This document shows, piece by piece, positions 36,271 to 51,321 of a stretch of DNA of 64,000 nucleotides. The notes beneath the pieces are model-generated. The model did no database searches and was not told the origin of the DNA. It saw nothing but the letters and a program-made list of their open reading frames with translations. The DNA lies in the NCBI GenBank assembly GCA_914767715.1, contig OU612074.1, forward strand, positions 5,907,501 through 5,971,500. Reading direction: 5' to 3'. The stretch is from Membranipora membranacea (lineage: Eukaryota > Bryozoa > Gymnolaemata > Cheilostomatida > Membraniporidae). The position numbers and the translations under genes are program-made. Position 1 is the first letter of the stretch, and each line of letters begins with the position of its first letter.

Positions 36271-39200
36271 TGCCTTCCTGATTCTTCTCTTTTTGTTTTA
36301 AACTCCAGCTTTGGCAATAAAAGATAAACTATAAATGAAAATTGATGTAAGGGCGTATAGTAGAAACGGAACAACCTCCTCCAAATTCAATGGACCTGTT
36401 ATCACCAAGAGAATTGCTGCATTCAGTAATAATACGAGACAAAACAACGACTAAAATTTATGAAGCTTTAACTTGTTTTTCTCTTTCTTGATTATATATA
36501 CAGTTCCACTCAATATCTATAGTAGTAGTGTTGCAAACATCCAATCAACTGGACTTTACTCATTGTCAGGAGATTTTACAAAATTTACAAATGATCATCA
36601 TGTATAAGTGTCAGTCTTGCCCTTAGGTGATCACCAATCTGTCTAGATAAGGGGAACATGTAACCATCACCGCATACTCACCACGTAGCAATATCCCGAC
36701 ATCCGCGCTGCTTTAGGCGGAGTATGAATTTAAACTCAATTCAGAGATTTTTTTTGCATTATTTGTTCCCTTTGGTTTTGTGGCCAGAGTATTTATGATT
36801 GTTACACTACTTTAAAACATAATGGAGGAGCTCTGAGATTCACCCTATGCATGCAAATTTAAACATGGCAGTATTATGGTAAAGGATATATGCAGGACAA
36901 TGCAATGCAGCTATTCTAATAAACAGTGTGCTGTTCATGTTCCAGTAGATATACGAATGCTTAGAGTAGTGTATGCATCCATATAAATACGACCGTGATA
37001 AAATGAAAGGCAGCATTTGTACAACAATCTGTACTATACAGTATGCCCTGTGTTGATATAATATGCAGTGTAGTTAAGTTATGTTACTCAGCAGTGGTCC
37101 CTAGTAAGAATTATCAGATTATTTAAAGCCTGAGATTGTATATCTTGATGTTTGAGATTGTTACATTATGACTGATAGGGAGACTAGCAAAACACAATCT
37201 GTAAAGGGCGATTAGCAAGACAATATCTGTATCGGCCATTAATCTTTGGTCATGGTTGCCTACAGTTTTCACTCTCGTCTCTTCCCTAACAAAGTCACTA
37301 AAAGGTATTTGTTGGTTGGTATTCACCTATGGGCTTACTTACTTCGGATTCCGAAATATTTTCAAAAAATATGACACACAGGACACACAACTCTCATACA
37401 CTATCTCTGTCTTTATCTCGATGCAGACAGGCCATGCGTGTGTACCTACTACTACCTAGTAAATCAAGCATTTGTTTTGAAGGAGAAAGATTGCAATTAC
37501 TATGGCTTCAATTATTTCTTAGGCTTTCACTCAGACAGTGACACACAGTCTGGTTCTAATTGAATATTGAGGTTTCTGGAGAGGGTGTTGAAACCTAATT
37601 TTAGCCTTACCACCATGTTTTACGTTTTGTGAGACACATTCCACCAAACTACAATCAATTGGTATTTCTAAAGCTAGGCGTTGCGAGGTTTGGTATATGG
37701 TATACAGTATAATATAAGAGAGAGATTTATATGAACGTTTACTCACCTAAAAAGATGTACTGTAAAGAGGAAGAGATATCGCGTTGACTGTCCAAGGTCA
37801 AGGCTAATAGTCTAGATGGTACAATTCCGATAAGGTGCTGGTCTGCTAAGATCTCGGATAACCTCACAGTATTTACCCACCATAACAAGATAATTCTACA
37901 ATAAATGGTTCTATGGTATCTATTGCACAAAAGCCAGCAAAGCTTGATCCTGTGCCATGACCTTGCAACAAAACAAACTAATTTTCAAAATCATAATTCA
38001 TGAAAATTCATAAATATATTGCCATTGTTTTGTCATTTCGATTTTTTGAAGTCAATACTGGCCTCTAGGGTCGTCGCATGGTGCTTTTTTGGGTGAGAAA
38101 AAACGTGCAAACGTTCAAAACACCTGCTATCCTACTGTCAGTATATTGACACCTCAGATATCCTTGGTTGAAGGGCAATTGGGGGACCAATATAATTGTT
38201 CGAGCTGTGATGTATGCGATCTCAAATAGTTCAGAAGTAAAGATTTGCCCATGAAAAATCTTTCCAGCATTCTCTTCAAATATAGTTCAAAACTGTTGGT
38301 CGTTTAGGGAGGATACAAAAGACATCGATCATCCAGCAGTGAGTCCGTTGCCGACATTAAAATGAAGTTCATTGTCATAATTTAGTTTGTGTGGAATGCC
38401 ATCGATCACCCACCATTAACAATAATGGACTGCTAATCCAATTATGTCTTATTAGAAACACTAGTCTGTAGATATGACATTACCAATAAAATAAGAACCA
38501 GAGGCTACACTGTTATTGACAAAGTAGCCTACTGCTATAGGACCCTGGTAAGGAAATTGACACAAAATATGTACTGCAGGATGTCTGAAATTTAAACAAA
38601 AACAGGTCAATCCATGACTTTCACATTTATCAACACGATTAGGTGGCAAAACTAAACTTTTTCTACTTTTCAACAGATTCTACTTCTAAATTTCCATCAA
38701 TTATTATTTTAAAATCATTGAGCATTGGCATCCCTTAATAATAGAGCCATTGCTGTGTTAGTTTCCCCAAGTGGACACAAAAGACATCAATCATCAACCG
38801 GTGCTTCTAGTGCCAATAATAATAATAATAATCCAATGATTGTTTATGACAAACACTAGAATCTAGATACAATTCAACATACAGTAATGCAAGAACCTCT
38901 GCACAACACACATGTCTTCAGCTAGAAATCATGAGGCAAGCACATAGAGTTATTATATACTCTAGAGTGGACAATGCAGTGCTGAAAGCGTCCTACTTAA
39001 TTATTGCGAAATCCATCACACAACGCAATCTGGTTGTGCATGGCTAGTGCCTGTATCATATAACTTATCATTGAGAATATGCGTATTGGGCATGACAATT
39101 TAGATTTCTAGAGCGCTTATATCCATTTTTTCAGAAAATTTTTCATGGGACACCATGTAGATCACTTGCAGGTATTTTCACTTTCAATTCCATGAGGCAA

Positions 39201-40625
39201 CGAAAACTGGTTGTGAGTGGATAGTGCATGAATCATTGACTTTATCATTAAAAATATTAGAATTGGACATACAAATTAAGTTTATTGATCGAGCACTTAT
39301 AGCCATTTTATCAAAGAATTTCACATGTAACACCATTAACCTCACCATCACCTGCAGGTACTTTCTCTTCCGGTCAGTTTGACATTTTATTATTCTCCCT
39401 TTAAAATAAGCCAACTATCAACCGCAAATACATGAGCCTAAATCTCGATGACAGGGCCAGCTGGTTTCTGCCTCTTGCCAGGTATTTTGCTGTGTCCTGT
39501 CTCTCTAACTAATATGTTGCACACTCAGTCGGTGTATTTTATCTGTTCAGTTCCAGCTACTGGCGATGATCTATGATAACATGTGATAAAAGTAGCCTGT
39601 GGAAAAGCGATTGGAGGCGAAAAGTTTGCTGCTTACCTTTATCGTTTTTAGAGCATTTTTAGCAATATTTTTGTAAAACTTTTCATGCCACACTAATAGA
39701 TGTCTTGCAAGTGATTCCTTTCAGGGGGCAGACAGGGGACAAAAAAATTTGTGTATCCCCTTAAAACACCAAAATCTCAACTGCCAACACACCATCCCGA
39801 TAAAATCACAATTACCTGGCTAGCAGGTTTTTGCCCCTGCCACTTGCCTGCCTGCCAATTAAACTGTCTCCTGTCTCTCTAACTGAAATATTACACACTC
39901 GTGAGTTCATTTAATCTGTGAAGTATAATGACTTCCAATTATACAAGATGAGCAAGTAACCCGTGGCTTAAAATTTTCAGCTTAAAGATTTCGGTTTTGG
40001 TTTGGCTATGTCATTTCTAGCTCTAAATTCCCTCTCCTGGGTAGCCACTCGTTTTTGTATTGCAAAAACTATTCAAGCCAACACATCAGGTTAAATCAAA
40101 AGATCCATAAGCTCTTCTGCTGAGTCCCTGATTAGCAAGAAAATGTCGAACGGACAAATCAAGATACATACTTGACCAGATTGACTCTACATTTTCTAAA
40201 ATTCCCTAACTCAGTCTGAAAAATTGTATGAAAATGGCAATCAGTTATCAGTTGCAATACATTATGGAGAAAACACCATAATATTTCGTCTTTGCAACTC
40301 AAATCTTCTGTTGAGAAGAGTACAGGGGCGTAATTAGACACTTTGATAATATTTCATCGTTAGGTACATATAATAGTATACAATGTGAATTAAAATCTTT
40401 TAACCAATGTTATATACATCATCAGTCCAAGTCTTTCTATTTGCACTCACTACTGCGTTCTACCAATTTTCAGAAAATTATACCAACACAACTGATAATT
40501 AACATGGTTATATTAGTGCTGAGAAAGCCGATATAATTTCGCTCTCTCACCGATGTGACATTTTTAAGTTAACAGATATTTCTGATTTCTCACCATACTC
40601 AAAATAAGAGATCATTTCTTTCAGA

Positions 40626-40638
40626 GGGGGGGGGGGGG
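40626..40638 (+). repeat. Poly-G tract, 13 G, unit 4
   Basis: One G fewer than in unit 1, equal to unit 5. Confidence 0.93.
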
Positions 40639-40671
40639 TGGGTGTGATGCAATTTCCTCTCATGGTTGTTT

Positions 40672-40915
40672 AGGAGTAGGAGGTGGCTCAGTTGGTTAGA
40701 GCGCCGGACTTCAAATCCGGTTCGAATCCCACTGCAGTCCATCTTCTACTGGGGATTGGTTGGTCCCCCAGGTGTGCTCCGACCTGCCTGCAAACAGAGA
40801 GCAATTTGGCGCAGATATTGCGGCCTCGCCATTAAGGCAATAATATTTCGCCGCCCATTCCTCGGGATGGGCGAGTGATAAGACATCGGATTTTAATCAA
40901 CCTTTAATCAACCTT
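40672..40915 (+). mobile_element. tRNA-derived SINE in foldback element, unit 4
   Basis: Intact copy matching unit 1. Confidence 0.84.
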
Positions 40916-41528
40916 ATTTGTAAATATAAACATCAACATCATATACAGACAGGACACAGCTAATATGGCTGGCAAGTGGCAGTGAAAAAAATTAAGCTAG
41001 CCCGGTAGTAGTTTCTGTTTCATCACAGTGATGTGTTTGCGGTTGAGATTTTGGCTTAATTTAGTCGGAAAACAGACACAAATTTTCCACTGGCTGCTAG
41101 TGAAAATACCTGCAAGTGATCCACATAGTGACGTAAATTTTTTTCCAAAAAAATGGCTATAAGCGCTCTAGAAATCTAAATTTCTGTGCCCAATACATAT
41201 ATTCTCAATGATAAGTTTTATGATACAGGCACTAGACATGCACAACCAGATTGAGACTTGTCATGGATTTCGCAATAATTAAGTAGGACAAAACCTGTTG
41301 CTATTTTTGTACACATTGTCCGCTCTAGAGTATATAATAACTCTATGGGCAAGCACTTGCCTTCTCTAATGCCACCTCCTCATGGTCTCAGCAGCATGAA
41401 GCCATCTCGTTGTGATGATGAGCATTCCACTTCCAACCCTCAGTGCATATTGTCAGCTAAAAAATCGATTTTTATGCTGTTGCAAAACCTGAGAAGCTGC
41501 CAACTTTATTTTACTATTCCTTATTTCA

Positions 41529-41530
41529 CA
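41529..41530. other. Junction of 629-bp deletion, unit 4
   Basis: Base-for-base the same junction as in unit 2, so the two short units descend from one deletion event. Confidence 0.93.
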
Positions 41531-43516
41531 TTTCTGATCTTCTTGTGGCAGATCGCTCAGAATAGGTTATTCTTAAATTGATAAGCTGACATCAGCCTAT
41601 TCTCCTTTTTGGGCAAAGACTCGGCTGGTCTTTGTGTCAATATGCAAGTACAAAATTTGGGTACAAGATATAATTGTCATTTCTTTACCATAATATCAAA
41701 TGGCGCTTCACTCTTAACAAAAATAGTTCATTTCTTCTGTATTCATATTTTTTTGTTGAAGTTATCAATTTCCAATTGATGAGTGACATTGATCCGGAGG
41801 AGGGTACCAACAAAGACCTTGGCCGACAATGGCATTTTTATTATAGGATTAAAGGAAAAACTATGATGATGCATTGGTAAGCTTGGGTAAACTTGAAGAT
41901 TGGGCCAGCTTGTACATGTCAGTGATTTGGCTTGACAGAACACGACCTCTACAGGATATCGTCATTGTGCAGCTATTCAAGTACCCATAGTCACACATGT
42001 GGGTGACCTTGGCAAAAATAGTGCAGTATCATCTAACATAGATATTTGAAGCTCAAATGGCGTGAATCGTTGTATCCTGACGTTGATAAAAGTCACAAGA
42101 ATAGATATTTTTATGACATTTAATGTAATCATTTTCAATTGGTTTGATTAGCCCTTGAATTTTCATTAGATTAAATAATAGAATATAATGAAAATGACTG
42201 CTTTTTCAATGACAGTTCGTCCCTGACACCAAATTTCATTGCATTTGATAGAGTTTACGTATATTTGGACACAATTTCATTTTAATTTATTTTGTTTGTA
42301 ATAGGAATTACTATTTTTGGATTCACTTTTCTTTCGAAACATGAGGCAAGATTTTGGTTAACCAAATAACGTTAGCAAATGCAGTTTTACAGCGGTGATC
42401 AAGGGAAGTCACTCTGAAAAATATAAAATAACATACGAATAATACATACAATATAATCATTCATAGTCATAAAGAATATTCTCATGAAATATACCAATAA
42501 CTATATTGTATTATTTTTTGTTTACATAACAGTTTTGACACATATAAAGCACTCAACGAAGTACTTCATGCACACAAATCAACACCAGACAAGTTTTACA
42601 TCACAGAGTAAGGATATACAGAGAGGAAACTTCAATGATCATTATAGTGCCTGCGGTTTTTGATTAACTGGGGGAAATTGTGCACAGCTGGATGCCGAAA
42701 ACTCTACCTTTGATGGGCCATAATTCATTCTGCCCAGTATTTTGGTGATTGATTTAAGGCCACACGTTCTCATGCAAATTTCTACTTATTCTTGCAAATT
42801 TAATTTCGTATTAATGTGAACCTACCACACATGATTCTCATCTCCGAAAATTTCATGAGCGCAATCCTCCTGCGCCAATACGAACAAACGATAGACCTAA
42901 CAGTGATATGAAATAAAAATATTTATATCAAGGAGAAGCTGTTACTTGTTGTTTACCGCCCAGTGATTCAGCTTCTATGTATGCCTCAACCATCTCCTCA
43001 TAATTATTTCAATTGGTACTCATAATTCACTGTATCCCTTCCCCCCTTACCCAAGGTCCAAAATTGAATGAGAAACTCTACATATTGATCATCCACTCCA
43101 TCTTTTTACCAAAGTTGTGTTTGCATAGATTTGACCTTGACTTTTCAATCAAAACAGGCAGCCACTCAGATAGCATTTTGAGAAGATTTATACTATCTGG
43201 TTACGTGCATTGTTAACATACAACGTTCCACAAATTGTGGGAATCCCAATCCAAACGAGAGTTTACGTGAAATTTACTCCTAATTGTGAGAAAACGACCC
43301 CATATGACTTCACTTTAAGACAGATTTTTCTTTTGGTTCTACTAACAAGAAAATTCAGTGACAAGTTTATGACATGGCAGTCTAGAACCCTATATGTTTC
43401 AACTCTGGCTTAAGATGTTTGCTATTGAATTGTGTTCAACAGTTTTTTTGAGCATGATATTTGAAACCAGAGTTGATTGATGAAGTTTCATGGCGGACAA
43501 ACACATAAAAGATTTT

Positions 43517-43761
43517 TTCCAAGTAAGTAAATGCTGCCAAAGCAGGTTGCTCACTCAACACTTCGAGCCGGCAAAATAGTGTGCCTAAAGGGCAAGGCTG
43601 CAATGACCGCGCCAATTTACTCTCGGTTTGTAGGCAGGTCGGAGCACATCTGGGGGTCCAACAACTCCCAGTAGTCAGTGGAATGCAGTGGGATTCGAAC
43701 CCGCGACCTGCAACACTTGCAAGCTGAAGGACTGGCGCTCTAACAACTGAGCCACCACATA
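43517..43761 (-). mobile_element. tRNA-derived SINE, minus strand, unit 4
   Basis: Same as the unit 1 copy. Confidence 0.82.
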
Positions 43762-45953
43762 ATATATTTCCTTTAACAATTACATGAGGTTTGATATGGA
43801 CTGATCATCTCCTGTATGATATATATTGACTTTCACAGAAGTCTAAGCATTTCTCGCAATAAGTATTATGCATAGAGCATAAGCATAGATTCATTTGATT
43901 CATATTACTGTAAGTTATTGACTGGGTTGCCACATAACCGATAATCGCTTGTTGACTTTGCAGGACTTAAAATAATAATCTTTTTCTCAGCAGCCTCGCA
44001 TGCCACTGTGCATTATAAGCTGATAGTCTACAACTTAAACAGATAAAGAAGATTTGCTAGCAATAAGCACACTACTGCATCGTTCCAATGTTATATTTTA
44101 TTAAGGGTATAACTGAGTGGTGGTGTGGGTATACTTCTCATTAATAGGGACAGTAAGGTTGTGATCAGATACTCAACTCTTTCACAATGTCAAGCGAGCA
44201 TTCTGAGACACTAGCGCATTAGAAATATCAGTTATATCGGTCAGACCTTAAAAGATGCACACCTGACTTCTCCACTGATTCAACATCTTTTGTTGGAATG
44301 ACATTTACAGAATAGAAAATTCTCGAACTCTTGAACAGGCCAAAAATTTACTGACACTTGGTTAGTGATTTTTTAACGTGTTTTAGTGGTATTTGAATAC
44401 TTCATAAAGAGGATCAATTTCAGTAAACAAATGTCATGTCATTTTCTCCTGTGATATGACTGATACTTTGGCACATTTGTTTTGACAGTGAAACCATCCC
44501 CAGGCTTCACCAAGTGGGATCGTCAAACAAATATGCATCCTCAAATATTCAAGTGAGAATCAGATTTGGTAACTAAAGTCATAGTGTCAGCAGCTATATT
44601 ATAAAGGTGTTAGACTGTAGGCACGAGGATTGCAAACCAAAGTATGCAGTTTAGCACGAAAGAATTTTTCAATGAAAGACATCAAGTTCATGTATAATCC
44701 AGAGCTAAGACCATGTCTGCAATTTTTCCTTTATACATGAAAATGTTTTGCTAGATGTGATACTTCTAGGGGCATATATAAAATACAATTATCATGAACT
44801 TCATCACAATAACACTGACTTTTGCATCCAGTTTTGCGGGGACAGACAAATGCATCAGCCAATGCGGATGCAAAATGAGGATGTGGAAATGAGAGCTTTC
44901 TATTTTTTGTCATAGCATGTATCCAAGTTAAGTTCTCTTGTATAAGAAATGACAATGACAATAACTCATGCTAGCCAAATAGCCTAATAGCCAAGTAGCT
45001 AATGCAATCTTGATTGGAATATAATATCAATGAAAACAGGAAATTGAGGGAATTGAAAGGAATGGCTTGACTAGTAATCATTGATTACGTCTTTGGTAAA
45101 AACTTGGCCCGATTTCAGCAAAAAGACCAAAACAGAACACGAGCTCTACAGGATATCGTCATTGTGCAGCTATTCAAGTACCCATAGTCACACATGTGGG
45201 TGACCTTGGCAATAATAGTGCAGTATCATCTAACATAGATATTTGAAGCTCAAATGGCGTAGATCGTTGTATCCTGGCGTTGATAAAAGCCACAATAATA
45301 GATATTTTTATGACATTTAATGTAATCATTTTCAATTGGTTTGATTAGCCCTTGAATTTTCATTAGATTAAATAATAGAATATAATAAAAATGACTGCTT
45401 TTTCAATGACAGTTCGTCCCTGACACCAAATTTCATTGCATTTGAAGAGTTTACGTATATTTGGACACAATTTCATTTTAATTTATTTTGTTTGTAATAG
45501 GAATTACTATTTTTTGTCATAGCATGTATCCAAGTTAAGTTCTCTTGTATAAGAAATGACAATGACAATGACTCATGCTAGCCAAATAGCCTAATAGCCA
45601 AGTAGCTAAACAGCTGGGATTTCATTATCATTTCATCGGCTTTGTTTTTGTATTTTTATCATCATTCCATCAGCTGTTTTTTGTATCAGATAAATAGCGA
45701 GAGCATCAAGATACAAATCATTATACTCAAGACACATAATCAGTGATGTTGTTTAGTGAATGTTTATTCTAGACAATAATAATCAGATAATTCTGAAAAT
45801 GCTATTTCTCTGCTCTGAAAGACAAGTTGTATGTTATATGTAAAATGCTCAACTCTGACTACCAGAATTCTCGAACTCGTCACACAGTTGTAATAATTTT
45901 GTGACAATGCTATTATTTTACCAGGGCACAACCAGTACTGACGTCCATTAATA

Positions 45954-46116
45954 CATGACAATTGTCATGCCACTCCAAGAATAATTTGAGATGACAGATT
46001 TCAATAGATGACACTTTCTAAAATAGAAACAGAAAATCAGTATATAAACATGTACAATAAGAACAACCAATCATTCAAGATTTTCTCTTAAAATCAGAAC
46101 TTAACAAAACTCAGTG
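45954..46116 (+). promoter_or_regulatory. Candidate promoter and exon 1, unit 5
   Basis: Palindrome, TATATAAA (46041-46048) and donor are unchanged from unit 1. Confidence 0.5.
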
Positions 46117-46294
46117 GTAAGTTTACTTGCTAGTGCATATTATTTCATTGGACTACTGCGCAGGACACAAAGAAAACTCACAGTGATTAAAAAATTCATT
46201 TATCTACATTTCAACTGGGATATATTCCAAATCGTTAATTATGAACTAAACTACTGAAATGAAATGAATTATAAATTTCTTACTTTTGTAGAAG

Positions 46295-46977
46295 ATGAAT
46301 ATTCTGATCACAGCCCTTATCTTTTCTGCTGTAATTGGTGAGTTCGACATTCCTAGGAAGACACATCAGAGTGTTCTTAGAGATTGCTATCCTGTACAGT
46401 GAACTTCAAAATGTTGTAGCTATACTCAATTAAACATTTATAAATATTCACATTGACTCATGAGTGCATAGCAGTACTGTGACTTTGTACTAATTAATTG
46501 TTGATTTTATTCCATTGCTGCATATTACTTCATTGATGTCGTCTGATTTTCTCATGGTTATGAATCATAGTAGAGTTTCACTACAGATGGAATCCTTTTC
46601 ATGTGTTATTCAGGTGTGAGTTCGGGCTTTATTTTTTTGGGAGGAAAGAGGAAGAGGTAAAAGATGCTAATCAGGCCACACTCCAAGCTATGCCGCCCTA
46701 AGCTTCAGTAAGCATTGATTGTCTTGATTCAACTAGATGGTGTACTTATTGCGCTGGACATAATGTATTCTAAAATTAGCAAGGTAATGGTGTTTGTAAA
46801 ATTAAAAAAATACGGCAATTTATCATGTACTTTTATATTTCAGGTTGGAGATCAAAGGCTACCAAGAAAAAAGATGCTATATTTAACCTTCTTTTCTGTT
46901 TATATTGTAAAAAAATAAAATGCCTTCCTGATTCTTCTCTTTTTGTTTTAAACTCCAGCTTTGGCAATAAAAGATAA
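46295..46977 (+). CDS. Candidate small secreted basic peptide gene, unit 5 (stop-loss variant of one form)
   Basis: Signal exon 46292-46337, exon 3 at 46614-46656 and exon 4 from 46844 are as in unit 1. A T-to-A change at 46918 turns the TAA of the exon-skipped frame into AAA. That frame then reads 19 further codons, ending SSFGNKR, to TAA at 46975-46977, overlapping the AATAAA signal. The exon-included form stops earlier, at 46884-46886, and is unaffected. If the skipped form is the real product, units 5 and 6 encode a longer peptide. If the included form is real, the change is in the 3' untranslated region. Confidence 0.4.
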
Positions 46978-49900
46978 ACTATAAATGAAAATTGATGTAA
47001 GGGCGTATAGTAGAAACGGAACAACCTCCTCCAAATTCAATGGACCTGTTATCACCAAGAGAATTGCTGCATTCAGTAATAATACGAGACAAAACAACGA
47101 CTAAAATTTATGAAGCTTTAACTTGTTTTTCTCTTTCTTGATTATATATACAGTTCCACTCAATATCTATAGTAGTAGTGTTGCAAACATCCAATCAACT
47201 GGACTTTACTCATTGTCAGGAGATTTTACAAAATTTACAAATGATCATCATGTATAAGTGTCAGTCTTGCCCTTAGGTGATCACCAATCTGTCTAGATAA
47301 GGGGAACATGTAACCATCACCGCATACTCACCACGTAGCAATATCCCGACATCCGCGCTGCTTTAGGCGGAGTATGAATTTAAACTCAATTCAGAGATTT
47401 TTTTTGCATTATTTGTTCCCTTTGGTTTTGTGGCCAGAGTATTTATGATTGTTACACTACTTTAAAACATAATGGAGGAGCTCTGAGATTCACCCTATGC
47501 ATGCAAATTTAAACATGGCAGTATTATGGTAAAGGATATATGCAGGACAATGCAATGCAGCTATTCTAATAAACAGTGTGCTGTTCATGTTCCAGTAGAT
47601 ATACGAATGCTTAGAGTAGTGTATGCATCCATATAAATACGACCGTGATAAAATGAAAGGCAGCATTTGTACAACAATCTGTACTATACAGTATGCCCTG
47701 TGTTGATATAATATGCAGTGTAGTTAAGTTATGTTACTCAGCAGTGGTCCCTAGTAAGAATTATCAGATTATTTAAAGCCTGAGATTGTATATCTTGATG
47801 TTTGAGATTGTTACATTATGACTGATAGGGAGACTAGCAAAACACAATCTGTAAAGGGCGATTAGCAAGACAATATCTGTATCGGCCATTAATCTTTGGT
47901 CATGGTTGCCTACAGTTTTCACTCTCGTCTTTTCCCTAACAAAGTCACTAAAAGGTATTTGTTGGTTGGTATTCACCTATGGGCTTACTTACTTCGGATT
48001 CCGAAATATTTTCAAAAAATATGACACACAGGACACACAACTCTCATACACTATCTCTGTCTTTATCTCGATGCAGACAGGCCATGCGTGTGTACCTACT
48101 ACTACCTAGTAAATCAAGCATTTGTTTTGAAGGAGAAAGATTGCAATTACTATGGCTTCAATTATTTCTTAGGCTTTCACTCAGACAGTGACACACAGTC
48201 TGGTTCTAATTGAATATTGAGGTTTCTGGAGAGGGTGTTGAAACCTAATTTTAGCCTTACCACCATGTTTTACGTTTTGTGAGACACATTCCACCAAACT
48301 ACAATCAATTGGTATTTCTAAAGCTAGGCGTTGCGAGGTTTGGTATATGGTATACAGTATAATATAAGAGAGAGATTTATATGAACGTTTACTCACCTAA
48401 AAAGATGTACTGTAAAGAGGAAGAGATATCGCGTTGACTGTCCAAGGTCAAGGCTAATAGTCTAGATGGTACAATTCCGATAAGGTGCTGGTCTGCTAAG
48501 ATCTCGGATAACCTCACAGTATTTACCCACCATAACAAGATAATTCTACAATAAATGGTTCTATGGTATCTATTGCACAAAAGCCAGCAAAGCTTGATCC
48601 TGTGCCATGACCTTGCAACAAAACAAACTAATTTTCAAAATCATAATTCATGAAAATTCATAAATATATTGCCATTGTTTTGTCATTTCGATTTTTTGAA
48701 GTCAATACTGGCCTCTAGGGTCGTCGCATGGTGCTTTTTTGGGTGAGAAAAAACGTGCAAACGTTCAAAACACCTGCTATCCTACTGTCAGTATATTGAC
48801 ACCTCAGATATCCTTGGTTGAAGGGCAATTGGGGGACCAATATAATTGTTCGAGCTGTGATGTATGCGATCTCAAATAGTTCAGAAGTAAAGATTTGCCC
48901 ATGAAAAATCTTTCCAGCATTCTCTTCAAATATAGTTCAAAACTGTTGGTCGTTTAGGGAGGATACAAAAGACATCGATCATCCAGCAGTGAGTCCGTTG
49001 CCGACATTAAAATGAAGTTCATTGTCATAATTTAGTTTGTGTGGAATGCCATCGATCACCCACCATTAACAATAATGGACTGCTAATCCAATTATGTCTT
49101 ATTAGAAACACTAGTCTGTAGATATGACATTACCAATAAAATAAGAACCAGAGGCTACACTGTTATTGACAAAGTAGCCTACTGCTATAGGACCCTGGTA
49201 AGGAAATTGACACAAAATATGTACTGCAGGATGTCTGAAATTTAAACAAAAACAGGTCAATCCATGACTTTCACATTTATCAACACGATTAGGTGGCAAA
49301 ACTAAACTTTTTCTACTTTTCAACAGATTCTACTTCTAAATTTCCATCAATTATTATTTTAAAATCATTGAGCATTGGCATCCCTTAATAATAGAGCCAT
49401 TGCTGTGTTAGTTTCCCCAAGTGGACACAAAAGACATCAATCATCAACCGGTGCTTCTAGTGCCAATAATAATAATAATAATCCAATGATTGTTTATGAC
49501 AAACACTAGAATCTAGATACAATTCAACATACAGTAATGCAAGAACCTCTGCACAACACACATGTCTTCAGCTAGAAATCATGAGGCAAGCACATAGAGT
49601 TATTATATACTCTAGAGTGGACAATGCAGTGCTGAAAGCGTCCTACTTAATTATTGCGAAATCCATCACACAACGCAATCTGGTTGTGCATGGCTAGTGC
49701 CTGTATCATATAACTTATCATTGAGAATATGCGTATTGGGCATGACAATTTAGATTTCTAGAGCGCTTATATCCATTTTTTCAGAAAATTTTTCATGGGA
49801 CACCATGTAGATCACTTGCAGGTATTTTCACTTTCAATTCCATGAGGCAACGAAAACTGGTTGTGAGTGGATAGTGCATGAATCATTGACTTTATCATTA

Positions 49901-51275
49901 AAAATATTAGAATTGGACATACAAATTAAGTTTATTGATCGAGCACTTATAGCCATTTTATCAAAGAATTTCACATGTAACACCATTAACCTCACCATCA
50001 CCTGCAGGTACTTTCTCTTCCGGTCAGTTTGACATTTTATTATTCTCCCTTTAAAATAAGCCAACTATCAACCGCAAATACATGAGCCTAAATCTCGATG
50101 ACAGGGCCAGCTGGTTTCTGCCTCTTGCCAGGTATTTTGCTGTGTCCTGTCTCTCTAACTAATATGTTGCACACTCAGTCGGTGTATTTTATCTGTTCAG
50201 TTCCAGCTACTGGCGATGATCTATGATAACGTGTGATAAAAGTAGCCTGTGGAAAAGCGATTGGAGGCGAAAAGTTTGCTGCTTACCTTTATCGTTTTTA
50301 GAGCATTTTTAGCAATATTTTTGTAAAACTTTTCATGCCACACTAATAGATGTCTTGCAAGTGATTCCTTTCAGGGGGCAGACAGGGGACAAAAAAATTT
50401 GTGTATCCCCTTAAAACACCAAAATCTCAACTGCCAACACACCATCCCGATAAAATCACAATTACCTGGCTAGCAGGTTTTTGCCCCTGCCACTTGCCTG
50501 CCTGCCAATTAAACTGTCTCCTGTCTCTCTAACTGAAATATTACACACTCGTGAGTTCATTTAATCTGTGAAGTATAATGACTTCCAATTATACAAGATG
50601 AGCAAGTAACCCGTGGCTTAAAATTTTCAGCTTAAAGATTTCGGTTTTGGTTTGGCTATGTCATTTCTAGCTCTAAATTCCCTCTCCTGGGTAGCCACTC
50701 GTTTTTGTATTGCAGAAACTATTCAAGCCAACACATCAGGTTAAATCAAAAGATCCATAAGCTCTTCTGCTGAGTCCCTGATTAGCAAGAAAATGTCGAA
50801 CGGACAAATCAAGATACATACTTGACCAGATTGACTCTACATTTTCTAAAATTCCCTAACTCAGTCTGAAAAATTGTATGAAAATGGCAATCAGTTATCA
50901 GTTGCAATACATTATGGAGAAAACACCATAATATTTCGTCTTTGCAACTCAAATCTTCTGTTGAGAAGAGTACAGGGGCGTAATTAGACACTTTGATAAT
51001 ATTTCATCGTTAGGTACATATAATAGTATACAATGTGAATTAAAATCTTTTAACCAATGTTATATACATCATCAGTCCAAGTCTTTCTATTTGCACTCAC
51101 TACTGCGTTCTACCAATTTTCAGAAAATTATACCAACACAACTGATAATTAACATGGTTATATTAGTGCTGAGAAAGCCGATATAATTTCGCTCTCTCAC
51201 CGATGTGACATTTTTAAGTTAACAGATATTTCTGATTTCTCACCATACTCAAAATAAGAGATCATTTCTTTCAGA

Positions 51276-51288
51276 GGGGGGGGGGGGG
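51276..51288 (+). repeat. Poly-G tract, 13 G, unit 5
   Basis: Same length as in unit 4. Confidence 0.93.
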
Positions 51289-51321
51289 TGGGTGTGATGC
51301 AATTTCCTCTCATGGTTGTTT

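Larger units (their letters stand above)
38943..41347. mobile_element. Foldback DNA transposon, unit 4
   Basis: Same borders and target duplication. Length is 2,405 bp, one poly-G base shorter than unit 1. Confidence 0.87.
33211..43860. repeat. Tandem array unit 4 (short type, complete)
   Basis: This fourth copy is 10,650 bp and short type, with the same deletion junction as unit 2 at 41529/41530. A private base change near 37281 alters overlapping frames on both strands, but no gene is supported there. It shares the G near 42190 with unit 2. Confidence 0.98.
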
